Of a stretch of 64,000 nucleotides of DNA, positions 8,280 to 17,351 are shown one piece after another. The translations under genes were made by a program, and so were the position numbers. The stretch lies in contig NZ_CP157874.1 of NCBI RefSeq assembly GCF_040214835.1, positions 2,298,001 to 2,362,000 on the forward strand. Direction: 5' to 3'. Every line of letters begins with the position of its first letter. The first letter of the stretch is position 1. Under the pieces are notes generated by a model, which made no database searches, was not told the origin of the DNA, and saw nothing but the letters and a program-made list of their open reading frames with translations. Source of the DNA: Pseudomonas asiatica. Its GTDB lineage: Bacteria; Pseudomonadota; Gammaproteobacteria; Pseudomonadales; Pseudomonadaceae.

Positions 8280-9653
8280 TTATTCGCCGCTGACCAGCTG
8301 GCGTGCCAACTGGTTGTGGCGCTCCAGCACCCGTGGCAGGTCGACCGTGGCCAACTGGCCATCCTTCACCACCACACGGCCATTGATGACACTGGTGTGC
8401 ACCTGGGTCGGGGTGCAGAACACCAGCGCCGCCAGCGGGTCGTGGTGGCCACCGGCATAAGCCACGTGGCCGAGGTCGAAGGCGACGAAGTCGGCCACCA
8501 TGCCTGGGGCCAGGGCGCCGATGTCGTTGCGGTTGAGCACCTTGGCACCGCCGAGCGTTGCAATTTCCAGCGCCTCGCGTGCAGTCATCGCGTCGGGGCC
8601 GAAGCCCACCCGTTGCAGCAGCAGGGCCTGGCGCACTTCACCGATCATGCTGGCGCCGTCGTTGGATGCCGAACCGTCGACCCCCAGGCCCACCGGCACC
8701 CCGTGGTCGCGCATCTTGCGCACCGGGGCGATGCCCGAGGCCAGGCGCATGTTCGAGCATGGGCAGTGGGCGACACCCGTGCCGGTGCGGGCGAACAGCT
8801 CGATGCCATGCTGGTCGAGTTGCACACAGTGGGCGTGCCACACGTCGTGGCCGACCCAGCCGAGGTCTTCGGCATATTCGGCGGGGGTCATGCCGAACTT
8901 CTCGCGGCTGTAGGCGATGTCGTTGACGTTCTCGGCCAGGTGTGTGTGCAACGACACCCCGTACTGGCGTGCCAGCACGGCGGCTTCGCGCATCAGGTCG
9001 CGGCTGACCGAGAACGGCGAGCAGGGCGCCACCACGATGCGGCGCATCGAGCCGTGGCTGGCGTCGTGATAGTCCTCGATCAGGCGCTGGGATTCCGTGA
9101 GGATGTCGGCTTCCTTCTCCACCACCGAATCAGGCGGCAGGCCGCCCTGGCTGCGGCCCACGCTCATGCTGCCGCGCGCGGCATGGAAGCGCATGCCGAT
9201 CTCGTCGGCGGCATGGATGCTGTCGTCGAGCTTGCAGCCGTTGGGGTAGATGTACAGGTGGTCGCTGGAGGTGGTGCAGCCGGACAGGATCAGTTCGGCC
9301 ATGGCGGTCTGGGTCGACACCGCGATCATCTCGGGGGTCAGGCGTGCCCAGATCGGGTAGAGGTTGGTCAACCAGTTGAACAGCTCGCCGTCCTGGGCTG
9401 CAGGCACCACGCGGGTGAGGCTCTGGTACATGTGATGGTGGGTGTTGACCAGGCCAGGGATGACCACCTTGCCGGCCATGTCCAGCACCACATCGGCGTG
9501 CTGTGGCAGGGTATCGCTGGGGCCGACCTGGCGGATCAGGTTGCCTTCGATGAACATTCCGCCGTTCTTGATCTCGCGGCGTTCGCCGTCCATGGTGACC
9601 AGAAGTTCGGCGTTCTTGACCAGTAGCGTTCTTGGAGCATTTGTAGATGACAT
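8280..9653 (-). CDS. 8-oxoguanine deaminase / amidohydrolase
   Basis: A 457-residue amidohydrolase-superfamily enzyme. Metal ligands are visible: HxH in GLVNTHHHMYQ, a later His in HTHLAEN, the HCVQLD segment and the Asp in GVDGSASND. Overall it resembles the Pseudomonas 8-oxoguanine deaminases (P. aeruginosa PA0142 type), which convert 8-oxoguanine to urate and ammonia. The related hydroxy-s-triazine ethylaminohydrolases share the same motifs, so substrate specificity is a family-level inference. It is cytoplasmic. The gene stands alone; its upstream region holds two small inverted repeats that could bind a regulator. No xanthine dehydrogenase or urate genes are nearby. Confidence 0.82.
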   Translation of the reverse strand: MSSTNAPRTLLVKNAELLVTMDGERREIKNGGMFIEGNLIRQVGPSDTLPQHADVVLDMAGKVVIPGLVNTHHHMYQSLTRVVPAAQDGELFNWLTNLYPIWARLTPEMIAVSTQTAMAELILSGCTTSSDHLYIYPNGCKLDDSIHAADEIGMRFHAARGSMSVGRSQGGLPPDSVVEKEADILTESQRLIEDYHDASHGSMRRIVVAPCSPFSVSRDLMREAAVLARQYGVSLHTHLAENVNDIAYSREKFGMTPAEYAEDLGWVGHDVWHAHCVQLDQHGIELFARTGTGVAHCPCSNMRLASGIAPVRKMRDHGVPVGLGVDGSASNDGASMIGEVRQALLLQRVGFGPDAMTAREALEIATLGGAKVLNRNDIGALAPGMVADFVAFDLGHVAYAGGHHDPLAALVFCTPTQVHTSVINGRVVVKDGQLATVDLPRVLERHNQLARQLVSGE

Positions 9654-9675
9654 GGCTTAAGCCTGTCGCAATACG

Positions 9676-9740
9676 CATCGGCGATTACCGATGTCATAGG
9701 CGCATGGCATTGTAAGCAAGGTTTTTGCGGATTGTATACA
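9676..9740 (-). promoter_or_regulatory. Candidate operator region of the deaminase gene
   Basis: Upstream of the deaminase start lie CATCGG-N6-CCGATG (9676-9693) and, further out, TTGTATACA (9732-9740), a GntR-like near-palindrome. Both are seen directly; a regulatory role is inferred from position only. Confidence 0.35.
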
Positions 9741-9759
9741 GGGCTGGTAATCCTGTGCC

Positions 9760-9853
9760 GGCCTCTTCGCGGGTAAACCCGCTCCCACAGGTACTGCACA
9801 GAATTCATGAGCTGTGTAGTACCTGTGGGAGCGGGTTTACCCGCGAAGAGGCC
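9760..9853. repeat. Inverted REP pair (35-bp perfect arms)
   Basis: Two copies of the CGCGGGTAAACCCGCTCCCAC type face each other with 35-nt perfect arms around a 24-nt loop. It lies between the dehydrogenase stop and the deaminase promoter, so it can insulate the two same-strand genes. Confidence 0.9.
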
Positions 9854-9877
9854 AGTACAGGCTACCTCAATGTCAGA

Positions 9878-11458
9878 TCAAACCGCGCCACGGCTGGCTA
9901 CCCCATCCACCAACCGCGCAATCCCCAGCGGGTTGGCACTTTTCAGCGCATCCGGCAGCAGTGCATCCGGGTAGTTCTGGAAGCACACCGGGCGCAGGAA
10001 GCGGTCGATGGCCAAGGTGCCGACCGAAGTGCCTCGGGCATCGGAGGTGGCCGGGTATGGCCCGCCATGCACCATCGCGTCCGATACCTCTACGCCGGTC
10101 GGGTAGCCGTTCAGCAGCAGGCGCCCGGCCTTGCGCTCCAGCAGCGGCACCAGCGTGGCAAAGGCACGCAGGTCGTCCGGTTCGGCAATCAGCGTGGCAG
10201 TCAGCTGGCCTTGCAGGTGGCGCAGCGCTTCGGCCAGTTGCTGGGCATCGGCCACTTCCACCACCACGGTGGTCGGGCCGAACACTTCTTCCTGCAGCAG
10301 CGGGTCGCTGTCCAGCAGCAGGCTCACATCCGCCTTGAACAGCTGTGGCTGGGCCTGGGTGCCGGCTTGTGGCTGCCCGGCCAGGTGCTGGATGCCAGGG
10401 TGCGCCAGCAGGTGCTGCACACCGCTCTGGTAGCTGCGCAGGGTGCCGGCGTTGAGCATGGTCTGCGGCGCCTGGTCGGCCATGCGCGCCACCAGCGTGT
10501 GCACGAAGCGTTCGAACTGCGGCGACTTGATGCCCACCACCAGGCCCGGGTTGGTGCAGAACTGCCCGCAACCCAGCACTACCGAGGCGGCCAGTTCGCC
10601 GGCTACCTGCTCGCCACGGGCCTGCAGGGCCTGGGGCAGGACAATTACCGGGTTGATGCTGCTCATTTCGGCGAACACCGGGATCGGCTGCGGGCGCGCA
10701 GCCGCCATGTCGCACAGGGCGCGGCCACCACGCAGCGACCCGGTGAAGCCGACCGCCTGGATGGCCGGGTGCTTGACCAGTGCTTCACCCACGCCGGCGC
10801 CATAGATCATGTTGAACACGCCTGCAGGCATGCCGCAGCCGGCCACCGCGCGGTCAATGGCCGCGGCCACGTGGGCAGCGGTCAGCATGTGCCCGCTGTG
10901 GGCCTTGAACACCACCGGGCAGCCGGCCGCCAGCGCCGAGGCGGTATCACCGCCGGCGGTGGAGAAGGCCAGCGGGAAGTTGCTGGCACCGAATACAGCC
11001 ACCGGGCCGACGCCGATGCGGTACTGGCGCAGGTCCGGGCGTGGCAGCGGGGTGCGCTCGGGCTGCGCACGGTCGATGCGCGCACCGAGGAAATCGCCAC
11101 GGCGCACCACATCGGCGAACAGGCGCAGCTGGTTGCTGGTGCGGGCGCGTTCACCGCGGATGCGTGCCTCGGGCAGCGCGGTTTCGCGCATCACATGCTG
11201 GACGAAGTCATCGCCCAGTGCGTCCAGTTCGTTGGCGATGGCGTCGAGGAAGGCGGCGCGCTGTGCCGGGCTGGTGCTGCGGTAGGCCGGGTAGGCAGCC
11301 TCGGCGGCCAGCACGGCGGCTTCGACTTCGTCGCCGGTCGCCTGGTGGAAGGCGTATGGCAGTGGCTCGCCGGTGTGGGCGTCGACGCTGTTCAGCAGCA
11401 CGTCACCGTTGCCGCTGAGCTGGCCGGCGATGTGGTTCAGGCGATGTTCGATGGACAT
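9878..11458 (-). CDS. 2,5-dioxovalerate (alpha-ketoglutarate semialdehyde) dehydrogenase
   Basis: A 526-residue aldehyde dehydrogenase. The catalytic Glu (FAEMSS, about residue 262) and catalytic Cys (GQFCTNPG, about residue 300) are present, with FGASNFPLAFSTAGGDTASA typical of the ketoglutarate-semialdehyde subgroup. It oxidises 2,5-dioxopentanoate to 2-oxoglutarate with NAD(P)+, the last step of pentose, glucarate/galactarate or hydroxyproline degradation. The start at 11458 was chosen from the family N-terminus (MSIEHRL...) and the GGGAAACGA upstream; the frame runs further but unconvincingly. No companion dehydratase gene is adjacent, so the upstream pathway lies elsewhere. A perfect palindrome upstream suggests substrate-induced control. 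Confidence 0.88.
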   Translation of the reverse strand: MSIEHRLNHIAGQLSGNGDVLLNSVDAHTGEPLPYAFHQATGDEVEAAVLAAEAAYPAYRSTSPAQRAAFLDAIANELDALGDDFVQHVMRETALPEARIRGERARTSNQLRLFADVVRRGDFLGARIDRAQPERTPLPRPDLRQYRIGVGPVAVFGASNFPLAFSTAGGDTASALAAGCPVVFKAHSGHMLTAAHVAAAIDRAVAGCGMPAGVFNMIYGAGVGEALVKHPAIQAVGFTGSLRGGRALCDMAAARPQPIPVFAEMSSINPVIVLPQALQARGEQVAGELAASVVLGCGQFCTNPGLVVGIKSPQFERFVHTLVARMADQAPQTMLNAGTLRSYQSGVQHLLAHPGIQHLAGQPQAGTQAQPQLFKADVSLLLDSDPLLQEEVFGPTTVVVEVADAQQLAEALRHLQGQLTATLIAEPDDLRAFATLVPLLERKAGRLLLNGYPTGVEVSDAMVHGGPYPATSDARGTSVGTLAIDRFLRPVCFQNYPDALLPDALKSANPLGIARLVDGVASRGAV

Positions 11459-11542
11459 TTCGTTTCCCGTTGGCAATGACAGTCGTTGGGCTGGGACTGT
11501 AGGGGGCGAAATGCGTGCTGAATAATGATTAATGCGGATCAG

Positions 11543-11563
11543 GTGATAACAGATTGTTATCAC
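11543..11563 (-). promoter_or_regulatory. Candidate operator of the dioxovalerate dehydrogenase gene
   Basis: Perfect palindrome GTGATAACA-N3-TGTTATCAC, centred about 95 nt upstream of the dehydrogenase start, in an AT-richer stretch. The size and symmetry fit a GntR- or LacI-type operator; no matching regulator gene is adjacent. Confidence 0.55.
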
Positions 11564-11602
11564 AACGGCCTTCTCCAAAAGTTTCCATCGTATGCACGGC
11601 CC

Positions 11603-11692
11603 CCTGTGGGAGCGGGTTCACCCGCGAAGCAGGCGACTCGGTGTATGGCACCGGCTTCGCCGGTATTCGCGGGTAAACCCGCTCCCACAGGG
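11603..11692. repeat. Inverted REP pair
   Basis: CCTGTGGGAGCGGGTTCACC and its inverted counterpart flank a central CACCGGCTTCGCCGGT stem. It lies between the permease stop and the dehydrogenase promoter. Confidence 0.85.
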
Positions 11693-11720
11693 ACCGCGCA
11701 AATGCTTGAAAGCGCGTGGG

Positions 11721-13100
11721 TCACTCGGCCATCTGCAACTCCGGCAGCTTCACCCGGAACGCCCGGGTAAGCCCCAGCAGCACCACCAGGCCCATGCCCA
11801 TCCAGCACAAACCGATGGTGAACGACAGGCTGGTCAGGCTGCTCCACAGCCACAGCGTGCTGAGGAAGCCCAGGCCGGGAATGGCGCCATACAGCAGGTA
11901 GTTGCGGCCACCACGCAGCTTGTGGTCGATCAGGTAGTGCTTGACCACGGCCAGGTTCACCGCCGAGAAGGCGAACAGCGCGCCAAAGCTGATCATGTTG
12001 GCCACCGTGTCGAGGCTGATCACCAAGGCAATCAGCGACAGCAGGCTGACCAGCAGGATGGCCGTGGCCGGCACGCGCTTTTTCGTCACCAGTTGGCCGA
12101 ACGCACGGGGCAACGCACCGTCGCGGCCCATGGCGAACAGTACCCGCGACACGCTGGCCTGGGACACCATGGCCGAGGCGAAGCAGCCGGCCACGTAGGT
12201 GGCGGTGAAGGCGGTCACCAGCAGTTCGCCGCCGACCCGGCGCATCACGTCCACCGACGCCGAGTCCGGGTCGGCGAAGCTGCCCCAGTCAGGGAACACC
12301 ATCTGTGCGCAGTACGACACCACCAGGAACAACATGCCGCCGATCAGCGACACGGCGAGGATCGCCACGGGAATGCGGTAGGTGGGGTTGCTGGTTTCCT
12401 CGGCCATGGTCGAGACCGCATCGAAGCCCAGGAACGACAGGCACAGCACGGCGGCGCCGGTCATGATCAACGGCACGCTGAAGCCTTCGTGGTGGAACGG
12501 CGCCAGCAGCGACACCGGCTGCGCCTGCCCGCCGAGGTTGTGGATGGACAGGGCGACGAACACGACGATGAACACCAGTTGCACCACCACCAGGATCCAG
12601 TTCACCCGGGTGATCGACTCGATGCCGATCAGGTTGAGGAAGGTGACCAGGGCAATGGAGCCCGCCACCCACACCCAGGCGTGGATGGCCGGGAAGTACT
12701 CCGACATGTAGATGCCGATCAGCAGGTAGCTGAGCAGCGGCAGGAAGATGTAGTCGAGCAGCAGGGTCCAGCCGGCGATGAAGCCGATGTGGCTGCCGAA
12801 GGCCTTGCGGGTGTAGGTGTAGACCGAGCCGGAATAGGGGTGGGCCTGGACCATGCGGCCATAGCTGTAGGCGGTCAGCAGCATGGCGGCGAGGGTCAGC
12901 AGGTAGGCGGTGGGCAGGTGCCCCTTGGTCATCTGGGTGACCAGCCCGTAGGTGGTGAATACTGCAAGGGGGACCATGTAGGCCAGGCCGAACAGCACCA
13001 GGGCGGGCAGCCCCATGGACTTGCGGAAACGGCCGTTGCTGGCGGTGGGTTGCGACGGGCTATGTGCAGGGCTATGGGCTGTACTTGTTGTTGTATGCAT
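11721..13100 (-). CDS. APC family amino acid/amine permease (PuuP-like)
   Basis: A 459-residue inner-membrane permease with about 12 hydrophobic segments, of the amino acid-polyamine-organocation superfamily. The first helix carries GLAYMVPLAVFTTYGLV, and a later conserved stretch reads LSFLGFDAVSTMAEE. The best resemblance is to putrescine importer PuuP. The ATG at 13100 follows AGGAG by 7 nt. It is divergent from a LuxR regulator, an aminotransferase and an aldehyde dehydrogenase, so it probably imports the amine those enzymes degrade (putrescine, cadaverine, beta-alanine or similar). Substrate assignment is inference. Confidence 0.85.
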   Translation of the reverse strand: MHTTTSTAHSPAHSPSQPTASNGRFRKSMGLPALVLFGLAYMVPLAVFTTYGLVTQMTKGHLPTAYLLTLAAMLLTAYSYGRMVQAHPYSGSVYTYTRKAFGSHIGFIAGWTLLLDYIFLPLLSYLLIGIYMSEYFPAIHAWVWVAGSIALVTFLNLIGIESITRVNWILVVVQLVFIVVFVALSIHNLGGQAQPVSLLAPFHHEGFSVPLIMTGAAVLCLSFLGFDAVSTMAEETSNPTYRIPVAILAVSLIGGMLFLVVSYCAQMVFPDWGSFADPDSASVDVMRRVGGELLVTAFTATYVAGCFASAMVSQASVSRVLFAMGRDGALPRAFGQLVTKKRVPATAILLVSLLSLIALVISLDTVANMISFGALFAFSAVNLAVVKHYLIDHKLRGGRNYLLYGAIPGLGFLSTLWLWSSLTSLSFTIGLCWMGMGLVVLLGLTRAFRVKLPELQMAE

Positions 13101-13238
13101 TGCTAACTCCTGGAAAGGGATGCAGGACGCCGCGGTATGCGAGCGGGCTCGATACCGGTGGGTGTTGTGCAAGGAGGTCGAGCGGGTGGCTCGCAGCGCT
13201 GGGGCGGGTTGATGCTCCCACACCCCGCCGGTACCCGG

Positions 13239-13296
13239 AATCACCCTTTGGGGTGAGCCGGCAGGGGGCTTTGCCTGCTCACCCCAAAGGGTGATT
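13239..13296. repeat. 20-bp perfect inverted repeat in a divergent promoter region
   Basis: Arms at 13239-13258 and 13277-13296 are exact reverse complements (core TCACCCTTTGGGGTGA), with an 18-nt spacer that itself holds GGCA...TGCC. It does not match the REP types seen elsewhere in the window. It sits between the permease and the LuxR gene, so it may be a regulatory structure or another repeat family. Confidence 0.75.
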
Positions 13297-13381
13297 TCGG
13301 TGTTTGCAGTGCCATGGGAGTATCTGGCCAACGACGCACCGCACTGGCGGCGGTGCCTTTACTTGAGACGGCAGGCCCAAA

Positions 13382-14224
13382 GTGACTGATCAATTGCTTT
13401 CGCAACAGTGGTTCGAGCACCTGGCCAAGGTCACCGAGGCGATCGGCCGACCGGGCTTTGCCGCCACCCTGTTTGCTGCGCTTGGCGTGATTCGGCCGAT
13501 CCAGGCGACCACGGTGTACCTGTACCCGCACGACGGCATGCCCTGCGCGCTGTTCGAGCAGGACGACAAGGCGCCTTGGCAGCCCGAGGGCAATGTCAGC
13601 CGCTACCTGTCCGGCTTCTATCTGCTCGACCCGTTCTACGGGGCCTGTGTGGAGCAGGTCGAGTCCGGTTGCTACGGCCTGTTCGAAGTGGCGCCCGACC
13701 ACTTCGAGGTCAGCGAGTACTACCAGTCGTTCTACCGGCACTCGCACCTGGAGGATGAGCTCAACTACATCCTGCAGGTCGCGCCCGGGCAGAGCCTGGC
13801 GGTATCGCTGGCGTTCACCGACAAGCTCGATGGGCAAACCCGTGCGCTGTTCGCGCGTATCACGCCCTGGGTACTGGCGGTGCTCGGCAAGCACTTCGCC
13901 GGGCTGGACAGCCGCACCGGGCGCTTCGAGAACATCCTCGAGCAGCGCATCCACGCGGCGTTGAACAACTTCGGCAGCTCGCTGCTGACCGAGCGTGAGT
14001 GCCGTATCGCCCAGCTGATCCTGCGTGGCCACTCGACCAAGTCGCTGGCCGAGCGCCTGGGGGTGTCGGAGGACACCATCAAGTCACACCGCAAGAACGT
14101 CTACGCCAAGCTCGACATCGGTACCCAGTCCGAGCTGTTCTCCCTGTTCATCGACGCGCTGGCCAATGCCCAGGGCGTGCTGGGCAAGGACCCGCTGGAA
14201 AGCTACATGGGCAAGCTGCGCTGA
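13382..14224 (+). CDS. LuxR family transcriptional regulator
   Basis: A 280-residue regulator. The C-terminal 65 residues form a LuxR-type helix-turn-helix: LLTERECRIAQLILRGHSTK, then AERLGVSEDTIKSHRKNVYAKL. The N-terminal ~190 residues are an uncharacterised sensing region without a recognisable phosphoacceptor or homoserine-lactone domain. The start is GTG at 13382 with only a weak ribosome site; the next in-frame Met is too far inside to replace it. It lies directly upstream of the aminotransferase gene and divergent from the permease, so it probably activates both in response to an amine or its aldehyde. Confidence 0.85.
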   Translation: MTDQLLSQQWFEHLAKVTEAIGRPGFAATLFAALGVIRPIQATTVYLYPHDGMPCALFEQDDKAPWQPEGNVSRYLSGFYLLDPFYGACVEQVESGCYGLFEVAPDHFEVSEYYQSFYRHSHLEDELNYILQVAPGQSLAVSLAFTDKLDGQTRALFARITPWVLAVLGKHFAGLDSRTGRFENILEQRIHAALNNFGSSLLTERECRIAQLILRGHSTKSLAERLGVSEDTIKSHRKNVYAKLDIGTQSELFSLFIDALANAQGVLGKDPLESYMGKLR

Positions 14225-14266
14225 GCGCAAGCCACCCTGCAACCCCACCGCAAAGGAAAACCAACA

Positions 14267-15649
14267 ATGAATGCGCCTTTCGCCCCGCAACGCCAGACCC
14301 GTGACTACCAGGCAGCCGATGCCGCGCACCACATCCATGCCTTCCTCGACCAGAAGGCGCTGAACGCCGAAGGGCCGCGAGTGATCGTCGGTGGCGAACG
14401 CCTGCACCTGTGGGACAGCGAGGGCAAGCGCTACCTGGACGGCATGTCCGGCCTGTGGTGCACCCAGCTCGGCTACGGCCGCCGCGACCTGACTGCCGCC
14501 GCAGCCACGCAGATGGACCAGCTGGCCTACTACAACATGTTCTTCCACACCACCCACCCGGCGGTGATCGAACTGTCCGAGCTGCTGTTCAGCCTGTTGC
14601 CGGGGCACTACAGCCACGCGATCTACACCAACTCCGGCTCCGAGGCCAACGAGGTGCTGATCCGTACCGTGCGCCGCTACTGGCAGGTGGTCGGGCAGCC
14701 GAACAAGAAGATCATGATCGGCCGCTGGAACGGTTACCACGGCTCGACCCTGGCCGCCACGGCGCTGGGTGGCATGAAGTTCATGCACGAAATGGGCGGG
14801 TTGATTCCGGATGTGGCGCACATCGACGAACCGTACTGGTACGCCGAGGGCGGCGAGCTGACCCCGGCCGAGTTCGGCCGCCGCTGCGCCCTGCAGCTGG
14901 AGGAGAAGATCCTCGAACTGGGTGCCGAGAACGTCGCCGGCTTTATCGCCGAGCCGTTCCAGGGCGCGGGCGGCATGATCTTCCCGCCGGAAAGCTACTG
15001 GCCCGAGATCCAGCGCATCTGCCGCCAGTACGACGTGCTGCTGTGCGCCGATGAAGTGATCGGCGGCTTTGGCCGCACTGGCGAATGGTTCGCCCACGAG
15101 TACTTCGGCTTCGAGCCCGACACCCTGTCGATCGCCAAGGGCCTGACCAGCGGCTACGTGCCCATGGGCGGCCTGGTGCTGAGCAAGCGCATTGCCGAGG
15201 CGCTGGTGGAGCGGGGCGGGGTGTTCGCCCACGGCCTGACCTATTCCGGCCACCCGGTGGCGGCGGCGGTGGCCATCGCCAACTTGAAGGCGCTGCGTGA
15301 CGAAGGCATCGTGCGCCAGGTGAAGGACGACACCGGGCCGTACCTGCAACGCATCCTGCGCGAGGTGTTTGCCGACCACCCGTTGATCGGCCAGGTGCAG
15401 GGCGCCGGGTTGGTGGCGGCGCTGCAGTTCGCCGAGCACAAGCCGACGCGCAAGCGCTTCGCCAACGAGAATGACCTGGCCTGGCAGTGCCGCACCTTCG
15501 GTTTCGAGGAAGGGGTGATCATTCGCTCCACCCTGGGCCGGATGATCATGGCGCCGGCGCTGATCGCCAACCACAGCGAGCTGGATGAGCTGGTGGAGAA
15601 GACCCGCATTGCCGTGGACCGCACGGCGCGCCTGGTCGGCAAGCTCTAA
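14267..15649 (+). CDS. Class III pyridoxal-phosphate aminotransferase (SpuC / beta-alanine-pyruvate type)
   Basis: A 460-residue fold-type I aminotransferase. The PLP lysine is at about residue 291 (SIAKGLTSG), with the PLP-contacting NSGSEANE, the Asp in LLCADEVIGGFGR and the GHPVAAA motif. It belongs to the omega-amino group that transfers an amino group from putrescine, cadaverine or beta-alanine to pyruvate, giving an aldehyde. AAAGGA lies upstream of the ATG, 42 nt after the LuxR gene. The aldehyde dehydrogenase that follows would oxidise the product. Which amine is used cannot be told from sequence. Confidence 0.87.
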   Translation: MNAPFAPQRQTRDYQAADAAHHIHAFLDQKALNAEGPRVIVGGERLHLWDSEGKRYLDGMSGLWCTQLGYGRRDLTAAAATQMDQLAYYNMFFHTTHPAVIELSELLFSLLPGHYSHAIYTNSGSEANEVLIRTVRRYWQVVGQPNKKIMIGRWNGYHGSTLAATALGGMKFMHEMGGLIPDVAHIDEPYWYAEGGELTPAEFGRRCALQLEEKILELGAENVAGFIAEPFQGAGGMIFPPESYWPEIQRICRQYDVLLCADEVIGGFGRTGEWFAHEYFGFEPDTLSIAKGLTSGYVPMGGLVLSKRIAEALVERGGVFAHGLTYSGHPVAAAVAIANLKALRDEGIVRQVKDDTGPYLQRILREVFADHPLIGQVQGAGLVAALQFAEHKPTRKRFANENDLAWQCRTFGFEEGVIIRSTLGRMIMAPALIANHSELDELVEKTRIAVDRTARLVGKL

Positions 15650-15671
15650 AAACCTGCGAGCGCTCCGCAGC

Positions 15672-15772
15672 CCCTGTGGGAGCGGGTTCACCCGCGAAGA
15701 ATGCGACGCGGTGCATGGCACCGGCTTCGCCGGTGTTCGCGGCGGTTCGACGCCTCGATGAACCCGCTCCCC
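15672..15772. repeat. REP pair
   Basis: A CCCCTGTGGGAGCGGGTTCA unit, a CACCGGCTTCGCCGGTG stem and a degraded inverted unit lie between the aminotransferase and aldehyde dehydrogenase genes. Confidence 0.7.
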
Positions 15773-15838
15773 CGGTGCTGTATCGACACTGCACCTCACG
15801 AGCAACAGAGACCGCCACGACGGTCGCCTGGAGTACAA

Positions 15839-17332
15839 ATGTACACCCTCGAATTCTGGCAACAACGTGCCTCGGACCTCTACCTCCCGGCCAATGCACT
15901 GATCGACGGCAAGCCCGTCAGCGCACAGGACGGCGCCACCTTCGCTGCCGTCAACCCCGCTACCAACAAGGTGCTGGCCCAGGTCACCGCCTGCGGCCAG
16001 GCCGAGGTCGACCTGGCCGTCGCCAGCGCCCGCAGGGCTTTCGAACAAGGCCCATGGCCGCGCATGGCCCCGGGCGAGCGCAAGAAAGTGCTGCTGCGCC
16101 TGGCCGAGCTGATCATGGCCCATCGCGAAGAACTGGCCCTGCTCGACTCGCTGAACATGGGCAAGCCAGTCATGGACGCCTACAACATTGACGTGCCGGG
16201 CTCGGCGCAGGTGTTCGCCTGGTACGGCGAGGCACTGGACAAGCTGTACGACCAGGTGGCACCCACCGCGCCCAACGCGCTGGCCACCATCACCCGCGAA
16301 GCCCTCGGCGTGGTCGCCGCCGTGGTGCCGTGGAACTTCCCGCTCGACATGGCCGCCTGGAAGCTCGCCCCGGCGCTGGCTGCCGGTAACAGCGTGGTGC
16401 TCAAGCCCGCCGAGCAATCACCATTCTCGGCCCTGCGCCTGGCCCAGCTGGCGCTGCAGGCCGGTGTGCCGGAAGGCGTGCTGAACGTGGTGCCGGGCCT
16501 GGGCGAGCAGGCCGGGCGGGCGCTGGGCCTGCACCCGGACGTGGATTGCCTGGTGTTCACCGGCTCCACCCAGGTGGGCAAGTACTTCATGCAGTACTCG
16601 GCACAGTCCAACCTCAAGCAGGTATGGCTGGAGTGCGGCGGCAAGAGCCCCAACCTGGTGTTCGAAAACTGCCAGGACCTGGACCTGGCTGCGGAAAAGG
16701 CGGCATTCGGTATCTTCTTCAACCAGGGTGAGGTGTGCTCGGCCAACTCGCGGCTGTACGTGCAGCGCTCCATCCATGACGAGTTCATCGAGCGCCTGCA
16801 GGCCAAGGCCCGTAAGTGGCTGCCAGGCAACCCGCTGGACCCGGCGAGCCGTGCCGGTGCCATTGTGGATGCCGGGCAGACCGGCCGGATCGAAACCGCC
16901 ATCGCCCGTGCCGGGCAGGACGGGGCGCGGTTGGTGTGTGGTGGCCGGCGCCTGACTATCGACGGCTCGGACAATTACATCGAGCCGACCATTTTTGCCG
17001 GTGTCGATGGCCGTATGAGCCTGGCGCGGGAAGAGGTATTCGGGCCGGTGCTGGCGGTCAGTGCCTTCGACAGTGAAGAGCAGGCCGTGCGCCTGGCCAA
17101 CGACAGCATCTATGGGCTGGCGGCGTCGGTGTGGAGCGATGACTTCAACCAGGTGCACCGCGTGGCGCGGGCTTTGAAGGCCGGCACCGTGTCGGTGAAC
17201 ACGGTCGATGCGCTGGACGTGACGGTGCCGTTCGGCGGCGGCAGGCAGTCCGGGTTTGGCCGCGACCTGTCGCTGCACTCGTTCGACAAGTATTCGCAGC
17301 TCAAGACCACCTGGTACCAGTTGCGCGCCTGA
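15839..17332 (+). CDS. Aldehyde dehydrogenase (PuuC-like)
   Basis: A 497-residue NAD(P)+-dependent aldehyde dehydrogenase. The catalytic Glu is at about 265 (LECGGKSPN) and the catalytic Cys at about 300 (NQGEVCSANSR); VVPWNFPLDMAAWKLAPAL and FTGSTQVGKYF line the cofactor site. It is most like gamma-glutamyl-gamma-aminobutyraldehyde / aminobutyraldehyde dehydrogenases (PuuC, KauB). The ATG at 15839 follows GGAG by 6 nt; the open frame upstream runs through a REP and is not coding. With the preceding aminotransferase it forms a two-step amine-to-acid module. Confidence 0.88.
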   Translation: MYTLEFWQQRASDLYLPANALIDGKPVSAQDGATFAAVNPATNKVLAQVTACGQAEVDLAVASARRAFEQGPWPRMAPGERKKVLLRLAELIMAHREELALLDSLNMGKPVMDAYNIDVPGSAQVFAWYGEALDKLYDQVAPTAPNALATITREALGVVAAVVPWNFPLDMAAWKLAPALAAGNSVVLKPAEQSPFSALRLAQLALQAGVPEGVLNVVPGLGEQAGRALGLHPDVDCLVFTGSTQVGKYFMQYSAQSNLKQVWLECGGKSPNLVFENCQDLDLAAEKAAFGIFFNQGEVCSANSRLYVQRSIHDEFIERLQAKARKWLPGNPLDPASRAGAIVDAGQTGRIETAIARAGQDGARLVCGGRRLTIDGSDNYIEPTIFAGVDGRMSLAREEVFGPVLAVSAFDSEEQAVRLANDSIYGLAASVWSDDFNQVHRVARALKAGTVSVNTVDALDVTVPFGGGRQSGFGRDLSLHSFDKYSQLKTTWYQLRA

Positions 17333-17351
17333 TCCCTGAAGGCATACCCAG

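Noticed and set aside
14084..16417. 777-codon frame on the minus strand across the aminotransferase and aldehyde dehydrogenase genes
   Set aside because: It spans two real genes and a REP on the opposite strand, and shows no family motifs.
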